A stretch of 64,000 bases of DNA from Ovoidimarina sp050299695 (lineage in GTDB: Bacteria; Pseudomonadota; Alphaproteobacteria; Rhodobacterales; Rhodobacteraceae), in assembly GCA_050299695.1 (NCBI GenBank), contig JBNKWI010000006.1, positions 6,387 to 70,386 of the forward strand. The letters are read 5' to 3'. How positions within the stretch are numbered: the first letter of the stretch is position 1; each line of letters begins with the position of its first letter. The position numbers and the translations under genes are program-made. Below, piece after piece: positions 9,624 through 18,228 of this stretch. The notes beneath the pieces are model-generated. The model worked only from the letters and a program-made list of their open reading frames with translations. It was not told the origin of the DNA and did not search any database.

Positions 9624-11078
9624 TTACTCCGCCGCGAAGGGTTCGAAGATCGAGGCGGGCAGGTCGTAGCCCCACATCCGGAAGCGTTCCGAATAGTGGC
9701 TGCGGATGCCCGTGGCCGTGAAATGGCCGATGATCTTGTTGTCGGGCGTGAGGCCGACGCGCTGGTAGCGGAAGACCTCCTGCATCGAGATCACCTCGCC
9801 TTCCATGCCGGTCACCTCGGTGATCGAGACCATGCGGCGCGAACCGTCCTGCAGGCGCGAGGCCTGCACGATGAGGTTGACGGCCGAGGAGATCTGCGAG
9901 CGCACCGCCTTGATCGGCATCTCGATCCCGGCCATGGCGACCATGTTCTCGAGACGGCTCACGCCGTCGCGGGCGGAGTTGGCGTGGATCGTGGTCATCG
10001 AGCCGTCGTGGCCGGTGTTCATGGCCTGGAGCATGTCGATGACTTCCTCGCCCCGCGTTTCGCCGACGATGATGCGGTCGGGGCGCATCCGCAGGGCGTT
10101 TCGCAGACAGTCCCGCTGGGAGACCGCGCCCTTGCCTTCGACGTTGGCCGGGCGGCTTTCCATCCGGCCCACATGAGTCTGCTGGAGCTGAAGTTCCGCG
10201 GTGTCCTCGATGGTCAGGATGCGCTCGGAGTTGTCGATGAAGGAGGAGAGCGCGTTGAGCGTTGTCGTCTTGCCCGAACCGGTCCCGCCCGAGACGATGA
10301 TGTTGAGGCGGGTCGCCACGGCGGCCTGCAGATAGGCCGCCATCTCCTCGGTGAAGGCGCCGAATTTCACCAGGTCGTCGACGGCGAGCTTTTCCTTCTT
10401 GAACTTACGAATGGAGACCAGCGAGCCGTCTACCGCGATCGGCGGCACCATGGCGTTGAAACGCGAGCCGTCGGCGAGACGGGCGTCGACATAGGGGTTC
10501 GATTCGTCGACGCGCCGGCCGACCGCGGACACGATCTTGTCGATGATCCGGAGCAGGTGGCGTTCGTCCTTGAAGGTCGTGTCGGTGAGCTCGAGCTTGC
10601 CGGCGCGTTCCACGAACACCTGCTGCGGCCCGTTCACCAGAATATCGTTGACGCTCTCGTCCTTGAGGAGCGGTTCGAGCGGGCCGAGGCCGGTGACCTC
10701 GTCGAACAGATCCTGGTTGAGCGTCTGCCGCTCGTCGCGGTTCAGGACGACGCCCATCTCCTCGAGCGCCTCGCCCGAGATCGCAACGATCTCGGCGCGG
10801 AGGTCCTGCTCGGACGCGCTTTCGAGCGCCGAGAGGTTCAGGTTCTCAAGCAGAGCCTTGTGCAGTTCGAGCTTGAGCTCGGACAGCCGCTCCTTGCGCT
10901 TCTTTTCCTTGTCGATCGGCGCGGCCTGTGCGGCCACCTTCGGGTTCGCGGGTTTGCGTGCCGCGACGGGCGCGCGCTCGACCGGGGCCGAGCCGGCCTT
11001 GGCCGGGGCGTTGTCGACCGGTTGCAGACTGCCGTTGCCTGGTGCGGTCGGCCCGCCTTTCTTGTACTTGGAAAACAC
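9624..11078 (-). CDS. cpaF: Tad secretion ATPase CpaF/TadA
   Basis: This 484-residue hexameric ATPase of the type II/IV secretion family powers Flp pilus assembly. Visible motifs are Walker A GGTGSGKTTT (about residue 270), the acidic Asp-box region, Walker B IIVGETRG and a His-box segment (GHDGSMTTIHANS). The first 80 residues are proline- and alanine-rich and poorly structured. It is followed 7 bp later by tadB and preceded by cpaE. Confidence 0.96.
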   Translation of the reverse strand: MFSKYKKGGPTAPGNGSLQPVDNAPAKAGSAPVERAPVAARKPANPKVAAQAAPIDKEKKRKERLSELKLELHKALLENLNLSALESASEQDLRAEIVAISGEALEEMGVVLNRDERQTLNQDLFDEVTGLGPLEPLLKDESVNDILVNGPQQVFVERAGKLELTDTTFKDERHLLRIIDKIVSAVGRRVDESNPYVDARLADGSRFNAMVPPIAVDGSLVSIRKFKKEKLAVDDLVKFGAFTEEMAAYLQAAVATRLNIIVSGGTGSGKTTTLNALSSFIDNSERILTIEDTAELQLQQTHVGRMESRPANVEGKGAVSQRDCLRNALRMRPDRIIVGETRGEEVIDMLQAMNTGHDGSMTTIHANSARDGVSRLENMVAMAGIEMPIKAVRSQISSAVNLIVQASRLQDGSRRMVSITEVTGMEGEVISMQEVFRYQRVGLTPDNKIIGHFTATGIRSHYSERFRMWGYDLPASIFEPFAAE

Positions 11079-11101
11079 GGAACTTCCCCTCTGGTCTCAG
11101 G

Positions 11102-12328
11102 TCACGCGCCGGCGGCTTCGGACTGGTTGAGTTCGTGCACGGAGCGCGCGAGCTTCTGGATTTCCTTGCGGACCGGGCTTTTGCCGGCGACCTCGGAGAG
11201 CGGCAGGCCGTGATCGCCCGATTCGGTGATCTGCTTGCCGCCTTCGGGGATCTGCACCTCGATCGTGATGTCGAGGCTCTCGGCCATCCGCTTGACCCGG
11301 CTCTTGCCGGACAGGTCGGTGAATTTCGGGGCACGGTTCAGCACGAAACGCAGCTTCTCCGCCGGCAGGTCCTCGCCCTTCAGGGCGCGGACCAGGCGGA
11401 GCGTGTTCTGTGCAGAGCGCATGTCGAGCTCGAGCAGGGCGAAGTAGACATGCGCGGCATGAAGCACCGTCTCGGTCCAGTGCACGACGCTGGTCGGCAT
11501 GTCGATGATGACATAGTCGAAATTGGTGCGCGCGAACTCGATCAGCTTGGTGACGTCCTCGGGCCCCATGATGTCGAGCGGGATCAGGTCGGCCGGAGCG
11601 GTGAGGACGTGCAGTTTTTCCTGGAAGGGCTGCAGCGCCTGCAGGAAGGAATCCGCATCGGCGCTGCCCAGGTCCTGGATCAGTTCGAAGACCAGCTCGC
11701 GGCGCGGCAGGTCGAGATAGGTCGAGACGCTGCCGTATTGCAGGTCGAGATCGAGGATGCAGACGCGCGGCGGATCGTCGTTGGTGATCGTCGCCAGTTC
11801 CCAGGCGAGGTTCACCGCGAATGTGGTGGAGCCGGTGCCGCCGGCCAGGCCCTGAACCGGGATCACCACGCCATCGCGGTTGCCGCCGGAGGCGACCGCG
11901 GTCGCGGCGCCGGGCGCGGGTGCGGCGCGCATCCGTTCGATCGCGTCGTGCAGCGCGCCGTCGGGAAGCGGGTAGGGGACGAATTCCTGGGCGCCGAGCT
12001 TCAGGAGCTGGTGCAGGGCGATCGGGCTGACATCCTCGGCGATCACCAGGACCTTGATGCGGCGGCGAAGGGCGGTCTGGATGATCTGGGTGATCGAATC
12101 GATCTGCTCCTCGTCCTCCTCGTCGATCGCGACCGCGATGAATTCGAGGGTGCTCGCGTCTTCCTGGCTCAGGAAGACCGACGCGTCGTCGAAGGACAGG
12201 TCGCCCCAGCTTTCGCCGAGTTCGTTTTCCATGTCCTCGATGAGGAGATCGAAGTTCTGGACATCCCTGGAGACCGTGCAGGCCACAATCTGGGATGGTT
12301 CTGGCTGCAACGCTGCCGTGCTCGTCAT
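11102..12328 (-). CDS. cpaE: Pilus localisation ATPase CpaE/TadZ (MinD/ParA-like)
   Basis: The 408-residue protein has an N-terminal receiver-like domain (to about residue 140) and a C-terminal MinD/ParA-type ATPase domain. CpaE/TadZ proteins place the Tad machine in the cell. The P-loop reads LAGGTGSTTFA, so the deviant Walker A lacks the usual lysines; atypical Walker A motifs are known in TadZ proteins and may mean weak or no hydrolysis. The alternate frame open across the same bases is a shadow. About 230 bp containing a hairpin separate it from the upstream lipoprotein gene. Confidence 0.92.
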   Translation of the reverse strand: MTSTAALQPEPSQIVACTVSRDVQNFDLLIEDMENELGESWGDLSFDDASVFLSQEDASTLEFIAVAIDEEDEEQIDSITQIIQTALRRRIKVLVIAEDVSPIALHQLLKLGAQEFVPYPLPDGALHDAIERMRAAPAPGAATAVASGGNRDGVVIPVQGLAGGTGSTTFAVNLAWELATITNDDPPRVCILDLDLQYGSVSTYLDLPRRELVFELIQDLGSADADSFLQALQPFQEKLHVLTAPADLIPLDIMGPEDVTKLIEFARTNFDYVIIDMPTSVVHWTETVLHAAHVYFALLELDMRSAQNTLRLVRALKGEDLPAEKLRFVLNRAPKFTDLSGKSRVKRMAESLDITIEVQIPEGGKQITESGDHGLPLSEVAGKSPVRKEIQKLARSVHELNQSEAAGA

Positions 12329-12513
12329 ATTGCCTCACGTCCTTCCACTGGTGGACAGGGCGGCTATTGCGAGGCGTCCCGGCTTCCTGTCCCGGGCCTC
12401 CCCTCCGCCTGAATCCACGCCCGCGACCCGAGAATCGCGTGCACCGCTTCCATCTGGAAAGTGGCCAGTAATGGTGGCGACAATGAGGCTAAAAAAACGT
12501 AATTATTCGAAAT

Positions 12514-12540
12514 CCGGGACGACGCTGGACGCCGTCCCGG
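12514..12540 (-). terminator. Hairpin with A/T-rich tail after the Tad lipoprotein gene
   Basis: CCGGGACG and CGTCCCGG form an 8-bp stem around an 11-nt loop. On the minus strand the stem is followed by an A/T-rich stretch ending in seven Ts. It lies between the lipoprotein (stop 12556) and cpaE (start 12328), so it could end or attenuate the pilin-cpaBC transcript before the ATPase genes. Confidence 0.6.
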
Positions 12541-12555
12541 ATTGTCTCGTGAGTG

Positions 12556-12921
12556 TTATTCGCTGGAGACCTGGATCTCTTCGACGGTCAGCACCGGCTC
12601 GGCGCTGATGACGTATTCATCGAAGATCACCCTGGCGTATTTGCCGTTCAACTCGCCCGAGCACTGGACCCTGCCGCGGTAATACGCGGGCTTGGACGGC
12701 GCGCTGTTCGGGTCGAGCACGACGACCGGTTCGGGGGCGACGTAACCTTTTGCCCGGCCCGCGCATTTCTGAGCCAGAAGGTTGTTCATCGTCGGGTTGC
12801 CGAAGCCGCCTTCGTCGAGCCAGCCGCCCGCTTCGTTGTTGAAGCGGCTGGTGGAGGCCTCCGTGCAGGCCGAGAGCCCGAGCGCGACGGCGCCGATAAG
12901 AAGGAAGTGTTTGGTTGCCAT
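12556..12921 (-). CDS. Small Tad-locus lipoprotein
   Basis: This is a 121-residue lipoprotein (signal ending LGLSACTEAS) with two cysteines later in the chain (QKCAGR, VQCSGEL) that could form a disulphide. It takes the place usually held by CpaD or RcpB between the secretin and cpaE, but it is about half the length of CpaD and shows no obvious CpaD motif. I infer an outer-membrane accessory role for the Tad secretin from position only. It begins 6 bp after the cpaC stop. Confidence 0.8.
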   Translation of the reverse strand: MATKHFLLIGAVALGLSACTEASTSRFNNEAGGWLDEGGFGNPTMNNLLAQKCAGRAKGYVAPEPVVVLDPNSAPSKPAYYRGRVQCSGELNGKYARVIFDEYVISAEPVLTVEEIQVSSE

Positions 12922-12927
12922 CTTGTC

Positions 12928-14343
12928 TTACTCCATCACGTAGCCGTAGGACCCGGAAAAGTCCTGCTTGGCAACTTCGCTGACCGCGCCCGTGCCGGTC
13001 GCGCCGGCGGTACGGCCGAGCAGGAAAAGCTCGGATTCCGTGGGCGGCCGGATCCGGTCGGTCGGCAGGGCGAGCGCATCGCCGCGCACCGGCGAGACCA
13101 GGTGCGGGGTGACGATGATCACCAGTTCCGACTGGTCCCGCTGATAGGCGGTCGAGCGGAACAGAGCGCCGAGCACCGGCAGGTCGCCGATCCAGGGCAC
13201 CTGCGTGTTCGAGTCCTGGAACTCGTCCTGCAGGAGGCCGGCGATGGCGAAGCTGTCGCCGTCGCGCATCTCGACCGTGGTGCGGGTTTCGCGCTTGCGG
13301 AACGCGCTGACGTCGATGCCCGAGGCCGTCACCGAGACGTTCGGGTCCAGCGAGGAGACCGCCGCGGCGAGTTCCAGGTTGATGATGTCCTTGTCCACCA
13401 CGCGGGGCGTGAAGGTCAGCTGCACACCGAAGGGGCGGTACTCGATGGTCACGCCGCCGTTGTCGTCGACGACCGGGATCGGGTATTCGCCGCCCGCGAG
13501 GAACGAGGCGTTCTGCCCCGAAAGCGCGGTCAGGTTCGGTTCGGACAGGGTCCGGATCAGGTTCTTGCCCTCAAGCGCCTCGAGGAGGACGTTGACCGCC
13601 GCTCCGCCGATGTCGAAGCCGAGGCCGAGTTGCCCGACCGCTTCGCTGTCGAGGTTCAGGATCGTGCTGCCGACCAGGCCGGGGCCGGAGCCGGCGACCA
13701 GGGAGCCCGCGCCACCCGCGACGGATCCGCCCGAAGAGGAGCCGGCATCGACGCTGGTGATGCCGCCGTTCAGGCCCTTGGAGACCGAGCGCTGCATCTC
13801 GAGGAAGCGTACCTTGAGCATGACCTGCTGGACGCCGCCCACGGTCATCAGGTTCGACACCCGGCCGGGCGCATAGCGTTCGGCGAGGTCGAGCGCGCGG
13901 TCGAGCCGGGCGATCGAGGAAACGGTGCCCGAGAGCACGATGCCATCATTGGCGGTGCGGATCTCGATGCCTTCGCCGGGAAGGATCTGCTGGAGCCGCT
14001 CCTTGAATTCCGCCACGTCCGGGGTCACCGCGACCTCGACGTTGGCGATCAGGTTGCCCTCGGGCCCGAGCAGGGTGAGGGTGGTCCGGCCGGGCGCGCG
14101 TCCGAGAACGTAGAGCGTCCGGTCGCCGAGCGTCGAGATGTCCGCGATGCCGGGGTTAGCAATCGAGACTTCGGCGAAGGGGGTCTCCGCCTCCACCACG
14201 ACCGCGCGGTTGATGGACACGTTCAGCGTGCTCGATGCTTCGCCACGCAGCACGCGCAGGTCCTGGGCATGAGCCACTGAAACGGTAGTCGTCGTTACGG
14301 CGAACCCCATAAGGGTCGCCCTCAGGAATCTGTCGATTTTCAT
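12928..14343 (-). CDS. cpaC: Tad secretin CpaC/RcpA
   Basis: The 471-residue outer-membrane secretin has a signal peptide (cleavage after VAHA), a pilus-associated N-terminal domain, a BON-like domain (residues about 95-160) and a C-terminal secretin domain with the conserved VPWIGDLPVLGALFRS signature. It forms the channel through which the Flp fibre passes. The start at 14343 (MKIDRF) is chosen because the signal peptide begins there. It is translationally close to the small lipoprotein downstream. Confidence 0.95.
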   Translation of the reverse strand: MKIDRFLRATLMGFAVTTTTVSVAHAQDLRVLRGEASSTLNVSINRAVVVEAETPFAEVSIANPGIADISTLGDRTLYVLGRAPGRTTLTLLGPEGNLIANVEVAVTPDVAEFKERLQQILPGEGIEIRTANDGIVLSGTVSSIARLDRALDLAERYAPGRVSNLMTVGGVQQVMLKVRFLEMQRSVSKGLNGGITSVDAGSSSGGSVAGGAGSLVAGSGPGLVGSTILNLDSEAVGQLGLGFDIGGAAVNVLLEALEGKNLIRTLSEPNLTALSGQNASFLAGGEYPIPVVDDNGGVTIEYRPFGVQLTFTPRVVDKDIINLELAAAVSSLDPNVSVTASGIDVSAFRKRETRTTVEMRDGDSFAIAGLLQDEFQDSNTQVPWIGDLPVLGALFRSTAYQRDQSELVIIVTPHLVSPVRGDALALPTDRIRPPTESELFLLGRTAGATGTGAVSEVAKQDFSGSYGYVME

Positions 14344-14507
14344 GTGACCTGCCTCTCCGATCACGCCTCGTTGATCCGGGTCTTGGTGCCCGGGATTGAC
14401 GCGACAATGAGGCAGGTGAGGATTTTTTTCAATAATCAGGGCGTTGGCCCGTCCAACTTATGTGGAGGATGAGCAACACAACCGCAAGCGTTGTGCAGAA
14501 AAGCAAA

Positions 14508-14532
14508 GGGCACCCCTAGTTATGGGGTGCCC
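14508..14532 (-). terminator. Strong hairpin between cpaB and cpaC
   Basis: GGGCACCCC and GGGGTGCCC form a perfect 9-bp stem with a 7-nt loop, followed on the minus strand by TTTGCTTTTC. This is a good rho-independent terminator placed just after cpaB (stop 14556) and about 165 bp before cpaC. It implies that cpaC and later genes need read-through or their own promoter. Confidence 0.75.
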
Positions 14533-14555
14533 CGGCGTGTTTTGCGGACGGCCGT

Positions 14556-15404
14556 CTAGTCGGTGCAGGGAACCGGAACCTTGACTGTTTCGGCCCCTTT
14601 GCGGGTGGTGATGGTGCAGACGCGCTCTTCTTCCTGCTTCACCACGACCTCTTCCTCGATGCCCAGAAGCTCGCGCTGGTTCACCTCGACGGCCTCGTAG
14701 GTGCCCTCTTCCGAAGCGCCGACAAGCGACAGCTGCAGCCGTCCGGTGGCCTGGGCCTGGGCCAGCTTCGCGACTTCGACCGGCGAAACCTCGACTGTCA
14801 CGGTGCGCGCCACGGTGGGCGCCGACCTGTCCTCGTCGGCCGACTGGTCGATCGCGATGACCTTGATCGCGGGCTGGATCAGCTTGGTGATCTCGCGTGC
14901 GCCGCCGGCGGCACTGGCGGCGGCTCCGGTCCAGTAGACATCGACCCGGTCGCCCGGACGCAGGAAGCCCGAAACCCCGGACGCGACATCGACACGGATC
15001 GCGAAGGCACGCATGCCTGGCGACAGTTTCGACCCGACGCCGGCGTCCTGGCCGGGCTGAGTGACCTTGACGGCCATCAGCGCTTCGCCGGGTTCCATGG
15101 CGCGCAGGACGGTGCGGGGGTCCTGCCCCGGCGGGAACAGGGCGTCCTCCTCGGTGAAGGCGCCCCGGGGGATGCCCTCAAGCGGCCAGCGGACCTTCTT
15201 CACGTCTTCCTTGGTGAGCTTGTCGCCATAGCGGATCGCGCGGGCGGTCACGAAGACATCGGCCGTCGGCACGATCTGCGACCGGTTGGCCCGCTCGCGT
15301 GCCAGTTCGGCCTCGTTCGCCTCGATATACCCCTTGGCCATGTAGACCGCGAAACCGGCAAGACCCAGCCCCAGGAGAAGGACGAATCCGAACACCAACC
15401 GCAT
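14556..15404 (-). CDS. cpaB: Flp pilus assembly protein CpaB/RcpC
   Basis: The 282-residue protein has one N-terminal membrane segment (residues 1-20), an SAF domain (about 45-110, ADVFVTARAIRYGDKLTKED) and an RcpC-type domain. CpaB is a periplasmic component linked to the secretin. The C-terminus carries two cysteines (RVCTITTRKG, VPCTD) likely to form a disulphide. It follows the second pilin gene. Confidence 0.93.
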   Translation of the reverse strand: MRLVFGFVLLLGLGLAGFAVYMAKGYIEANEAELARERANRSQIVPTADVFVTARAIRYGDKLTKEDVKKVRWPLEGIPRGAFTEEDALFPPGQDPRTVLRAMEPGEALMAVKVTQPGQDAGVGSKLSPGMRAFAIRVDVASGVSGFLRPGDRVDVYWTGAAASAAGGAREITKLIQPAIKVIAIDQSADEDRSAPTVARTVTVEVSPVEVAKLAQAQATGRLQLSLVGASEEGTYEAVEVNQRELLGIEEEVVVKQEEERVCTITTRKGAETVKVPVPCTD

Positions 15405-15518
15405 GATGTATCCTTTCCACTTTCATCGCCGCCGCTCTCGGCCGCTGGACGCGCCGGATGCGTTTACCAGACGATGCTTTATAAAGAATTGTGGCGAGAG
15501 CGTGGACAGAAAGCGGAT

Positions 15519-15551
15519 ATCCCGTGCGCTGTCCTGGCGGCCGCACGGGAT
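15519..15551 (-). terminator. Hairpin after the second flp pilin gene
   Basis: ATCCCGTGCG and CGCACGGGAT form a perfect 10-bp stem with a 13-nt loop. It lies about 40 bp after the stop of the pilin gene at 15592 and before cpaB. There is no long T run, so partial termination or mRNA protection giving excess pilin message is the likely role. Confidence 0.55.
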
Positions 15552-15591
15552 CCGGTATCGCTCAATCTCGTTTCCCCACCCGGTGCAGCTC

Positions 15592-15798
15592 TTAGCAGCT
15601 CGTTGCCGCCAGCGCGCAGGTGCCCTTGTCCAATGCGAAGGCGCCGATTCCCGTCGCGGTGTCGGTCACCGCTGTCTGGATGCCGGCGACGATCCCGACG
15701 GACACGAAACAGATCGCCGCGGTCAGGACCACCCAGTCTACCGTGACCGCGCCGTCCTCTTCACGGGCGAACGCTTCGAAACGCTTGAAGTAGCTCAT
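15592..15798 (-). CDS. flp: Flp-family type IVb pilin (second copy)
   Basis: This 68-residue prepilin has a short charged leader (MSYFKRFEAFAREEDG) and then the conserved hydrophobic core AVTVDWVVLTAAICF. Processing by CpaA is expected after the glycine. Unlike the first copy it ends with two cysteines (GTCALAATSC), which could form an intrachain disulphide. The ATG at 15798 is used because it begins the leader. It is 174 bp downstream of its paralogue. Confidence 0.9.
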   Translation of the reverse strand: MSYFKRFEAFAREEDGAVTVDWVVLTAAICFVSVGIVAGIQTAVTDTATGIGAFALDKGTCALAATSC

Positions 15799-15934
15799 TG
15801 ATCTTCCTCTTCGCACCAAGGGGCAGATGATGCCGTGACCGCATTGACCGCTTGCCAGGGAGGCGCGATAGCCCTGACGAAATGAGGGGCCGGTCCATAG
15901 TGGATTCGGCCCCCCAAGCATGACGTATCGGGTG

Positions 15935-15954
15935 GGTCGGGCGATTGCCCGACC
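15935..15954 (-). terminator. Hairpin after the first flp pilin gene
   Basis: GGTCGGGC and GCCCGACC form an 8-bp GC stem with a GATT loop, 18 bp after the first pilin stop. No T run follows, so it may work as an mRNA 3'-end stabiliser or a weak terminator that raises the first pilin's message over downstream genes. Confidence 0.5.
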
Positions 15955-15972
15955 GGCCGATTTCGCGGCTGG

Positions 15973-16158
15973 TTAGCCGACGGTCTGGTTCTCGATCGCG
16001 TTCGAGATCTTCGCGCCCAGCGACGAGGTCGCGGTGCGGACCGAGGCGACAACGGCGATGCCGAGGCCAACGATGGCGGCGGTCAGCACGACCCAGTCCA
16101 CCGTCACGGCACCGTCTTCGTCTTTCTTGAAGCGCTTGGTGATTTTGAAGAATTCCAT
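15973..16158 (-). CDS. flp: Flp-family type IVb major pilin
   Basis: This 61-residue prepilin has leader MEFFKITKRFKKDEDG and the same AVTVDWVVLTAAI core as the copy at 15592. It is the first gene of the Tad run and probably encodes the main fibre subunit. ATG at 16158 is chosen over an upstream in-frame ATG at 16176 because GGAGAC lies just before it. The intergenic region upstream is the most A/T-rich part of this end of the window and should hold its promoter. Confidence 0.93.
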   Translation of the reverse strand: MEFFKITKRFKKDEDGAVTVDWVVLTAAIVGLGIAVVASVRTATSSLGAKISNAIENQTVG

Positions 16159-16329
16159 GGTTTGTCTCCGTTCCATCTTCGCTCAGTGTTTCCAACTCCA
16201 CCTCGGCGCCGTCTTTCGGGCTGTCCTCACATTACCCGCGCCGCCTTGGCATGGGATGAATATGGCTGTCGAATTTGGGCGAGAGTTGGGCAGGGATAGT
16301 ACGATTTTGCAGAGGGTCGAAATTTGCCG

Positions 16330-16351
16330 CATGTATCTATTCAAGTACATG
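16330..16351. promoter_or_regulatory. Inverted repeat in the flp / transglycosylase divergent region
   Basis: Between the divergent flp (start 16158) and transglycosylase (start 16555) genes lie about 400 bp without a gene. Inside an A/T-rich stretch are CATGTA and TACATG as an exact inverted repeat 10 bp apart, followed by an A-rich tract (16351-16368). This is a plausible regulator site for either promoter. No clear -35/-10 pair could be fixed. Confidence 0.35.
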
Positions 16352-16554
16352 AAAAACAAAGAAAAAACAGTTAACATCGGGTTGCTTTTGAGAGGATGAT
16401 CGGCGCCTTGGAATTGCATTGTATCCGACAGGGTTGCCAATAGCCCGAAACGGGGTCCCCAGACACGCCTTCGGGGGCGGCGATTTCTTCTGGCCGAAAT
16501 GGCAAGGACGTGGCAGGTTTCCACGCAAAGAAAACAATACAGGCTAAAAACCCA

Positions 16555-17403
16555 ATGATGTGCGCCCGGCTACGGGCGGTTCTCTGCGGTACGGCGCTGG
16601 CCATCGCAGGAACCGCGTCGGTCGCGGACCCGGCTCCGCAATTCGAGGATTTCACATTCCGCAAGGTCGCGCCGCCGTCGAAAAGCGCCGGGCGCCGGAT
16701 CACGATCCAGATCGATCCGGAGGAACAGGCCCGCCGCCTGGCGCCGCCGCCGCCGGTCGATCCGGTTGCGCAACGGTCCGGGAGCGCGGCGGGGGTCCCG
16801 GCGCTTCTGCCGGTGGACGATCCCTACAGGGCGTTCTGGGCGCTGGTCTCGCCGCAGATCGAGGATGCGGGCCCCGGACGGCTCGACGCTGCCCTGGGGG
16901 CGCTCGACGCGGTCGATGCGCTGGCCTGGCCGCGGCTCGACGATCTGAAACGGATCACCGACGCCTATGGCAAGGACATCCTGCGCGAGACCGTGGGCAA
17001 GAAAGTGTCGCCGGCGCTGGTGGCGGCGATCATCGCGGTGGAATCCTCGGGCCGGGTCGATGCGGTGAGCTCGGCCGGCGCGTCAGGGCTGATGCAGCTG
17101 ATGCCGGCGACAGCCGAGCGGTTCGGCGTGACCGATCGGGCGGTCTCGACCGACAATATCCGCGGCGGGGTCGCCTATCTCGACTGGCTGATGGGCGAGT
17201 TCGGAGGCGATCCGGTGCTGATCCTCGCGGGCTACAACGCCGGCGAGGGCGCGGTGCGCGACAATGGCGGCGTGCCGCCCTATGCCGAGACCCGCGCCTA
17301 TGTGCCGAAGGTCCTGGCGGCGTTCCGCGTGGCGAGCGGGCTCTGCCGGAACCCGCCGCAACTGATCTCCGACGGCTGCGTCTTCATCGGCCCGGGGATC
17401 TGA
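16555..17403 (+). CDS. Secreted lytic transglycosylase (SLT family)
   Basis: The 282-residue periplasmic enzyme has a signal peptide (cleavage near ASVADPAP), a linker, and a C-terminal SLT domain: the catalytic glutamate in IIAVESSGR (about residue 163), GLMQLMPATA, and AGYNAGEGAV. It should cut the glycan strands of peptidoglycan. Position next to the Tad locus suggests it could open the wall for the pilus machine, but the gene is divergent and may be unrelated. Start is one of two tandem ATGs. Confidence 0.9.
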   Translation: MMCARLRAVLCGTALAIAGTASVADPAPQFEDFTFRKVAPPSKSAGRRITIQIDPEEQARRLAPPPPVDPVAQRSGSAAGVPALLPVDDPYRAFWALVSPQIEDAGPGRLDAALGALDAVDALAWPRLDDLKRITDAYGKDILRETVGKKVSPALVAAIIAVESSGRVDAVSSAGASGLMQLMPATAERFGVTDRAVSTDNIRGGVAYLDWLMGEFGGDPVLILAGYNAGEGAVRDNGGVPPYAETRAYVPKVLAAFRVASGLCRNPPQLISDGCVFIGPGI

Positions 17404-17437
17404 GACCGGCGTTCGGGCCGGGCGCCAACCGCCCGCA

Positions 17438-17455
17438 GGGGCGCGGTGGCGCCCC
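17438..17455. terminator. GC hairpin between convergent genes
   Basis: GGGGCGC and GCGCCCC pair around a GGTG loop in the 93-bp gap between the transglycosylase and the minus-strand reductase gene. A second GC-rich palindrome (GCGCGCGGAGCGCGC) follows. Neither has a T run; a two-way, possibly Rho-assisted, end point is inferred. Confidence 0.35.
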
Positions 17456-17496
17456 GGAGGGCCAGAAGGAATGCGCGCGGAGCGCGCTCCTTTGGA

Positions 17497-18228
17497 TCAG
17501 ACCGACATCTTCTTGAAGATCCGCTCGGGCACGTGGCGGATGATCAGCATGATGTAGCGCCAGAAGAACGGCGTATAGATAACGTCCCGCCGTTTCTCGA
17601 CCGCCTTCAGGATGTCGGCGGCCACCTTTTCGGGCGGGGAGACAAGGAACATCCCCTCGATCCCCCAGGTCATCGCGGTGTCGACGAAGCCCGGCTTCAC
17701 CGTCACCGCATGCGCGCCCGCGCGCGTGAGCCGGTTCCGGAGCCCCGACATGTAGGTCGCGAAGCCCGCCTTGGCGCTGCCATAGACGTAGTTGCCGATC
17801 CGCCCGCGATCGCCCGCCACGGAGCCCACGCCGACCACCGTGCCCTTCCGCGCCTCGACGAGCGGCGCGAGGAGGGTGAGGAGCCGGGCCGGTCCTGTGA
17901 AGCTGTCGGCGATCACGCCGTCGATCAGCGCGGGGTCGGCGTCGATCCCGGCCTGCGGAGGCATCGAGCCGACGAAGACCGCGACGTTCACGGTGCCTTC
18001 CGTCGCCTCGAGCCGTGCGAGGAGTGCGGGGAAGCCCGCGGGTTCGCGGGCATCGAAGGCGAGGGCCTCGGCGACGGGCGCACCGCGCAGCCGGCAATCG
18101 GTTGCGGTGGCGGCGAGATCGCCGGCGTCGCGGCCCGCGAGCAGCACCGCGTCGCCGCGGGACGCCGCCGCGCGGGCCAGGGCGCGCGCCATGGCGGAGG
18201 AGCCGCCGAGGATCAGCCAGGTCGTCAT
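17497..18228 (-). CDS. SDR reductase, DprE2-like (decaprenylphosphoryl-2-keto-pentose reductase)
   Basis: The 243-residue short-chain dehydrogenase has an N-terminal nucleotide motif (LILGGSSAMARALA), a SVAGDRGR segment and the catalytic YGSAK (YVYGSAKAGF, about residue 150). The C-terminal tail (FFWRYIMLIIRHVPERIFKKMSV) matches the hydrophobic end of DprE2 proteins. It overlaps the DprE1-like gene by an ATGA, so the pair is co-translated. Expected reaction: NAD(P)H reduction of a 2-keto polyprenyl-phospho-pentose made by its partner. The lipid substrate here is inferred. Confidence 0.8.
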   Translation of the reverse strand: MTTWLILGGSSAMARALARAAASRGDAVLLAGRDAGDLAATATDCRLRGAPVAEALAFDAREPAGFPALLARLEATEGTVNVAVFVGSMPPQAGIDADPALIDGVIADSFTGPARLLTLLAPLVEARKGTVVGVGSVAGDRGRIGNYVYGSAKAGFATYMSGLRNRLTRAGAHAVTVKPGFVDTAMTWGIEGMFLVSPPEKVAADILKAVEKRRDVIYTPFFWRYIMLIIRHVPERIFKKMSV

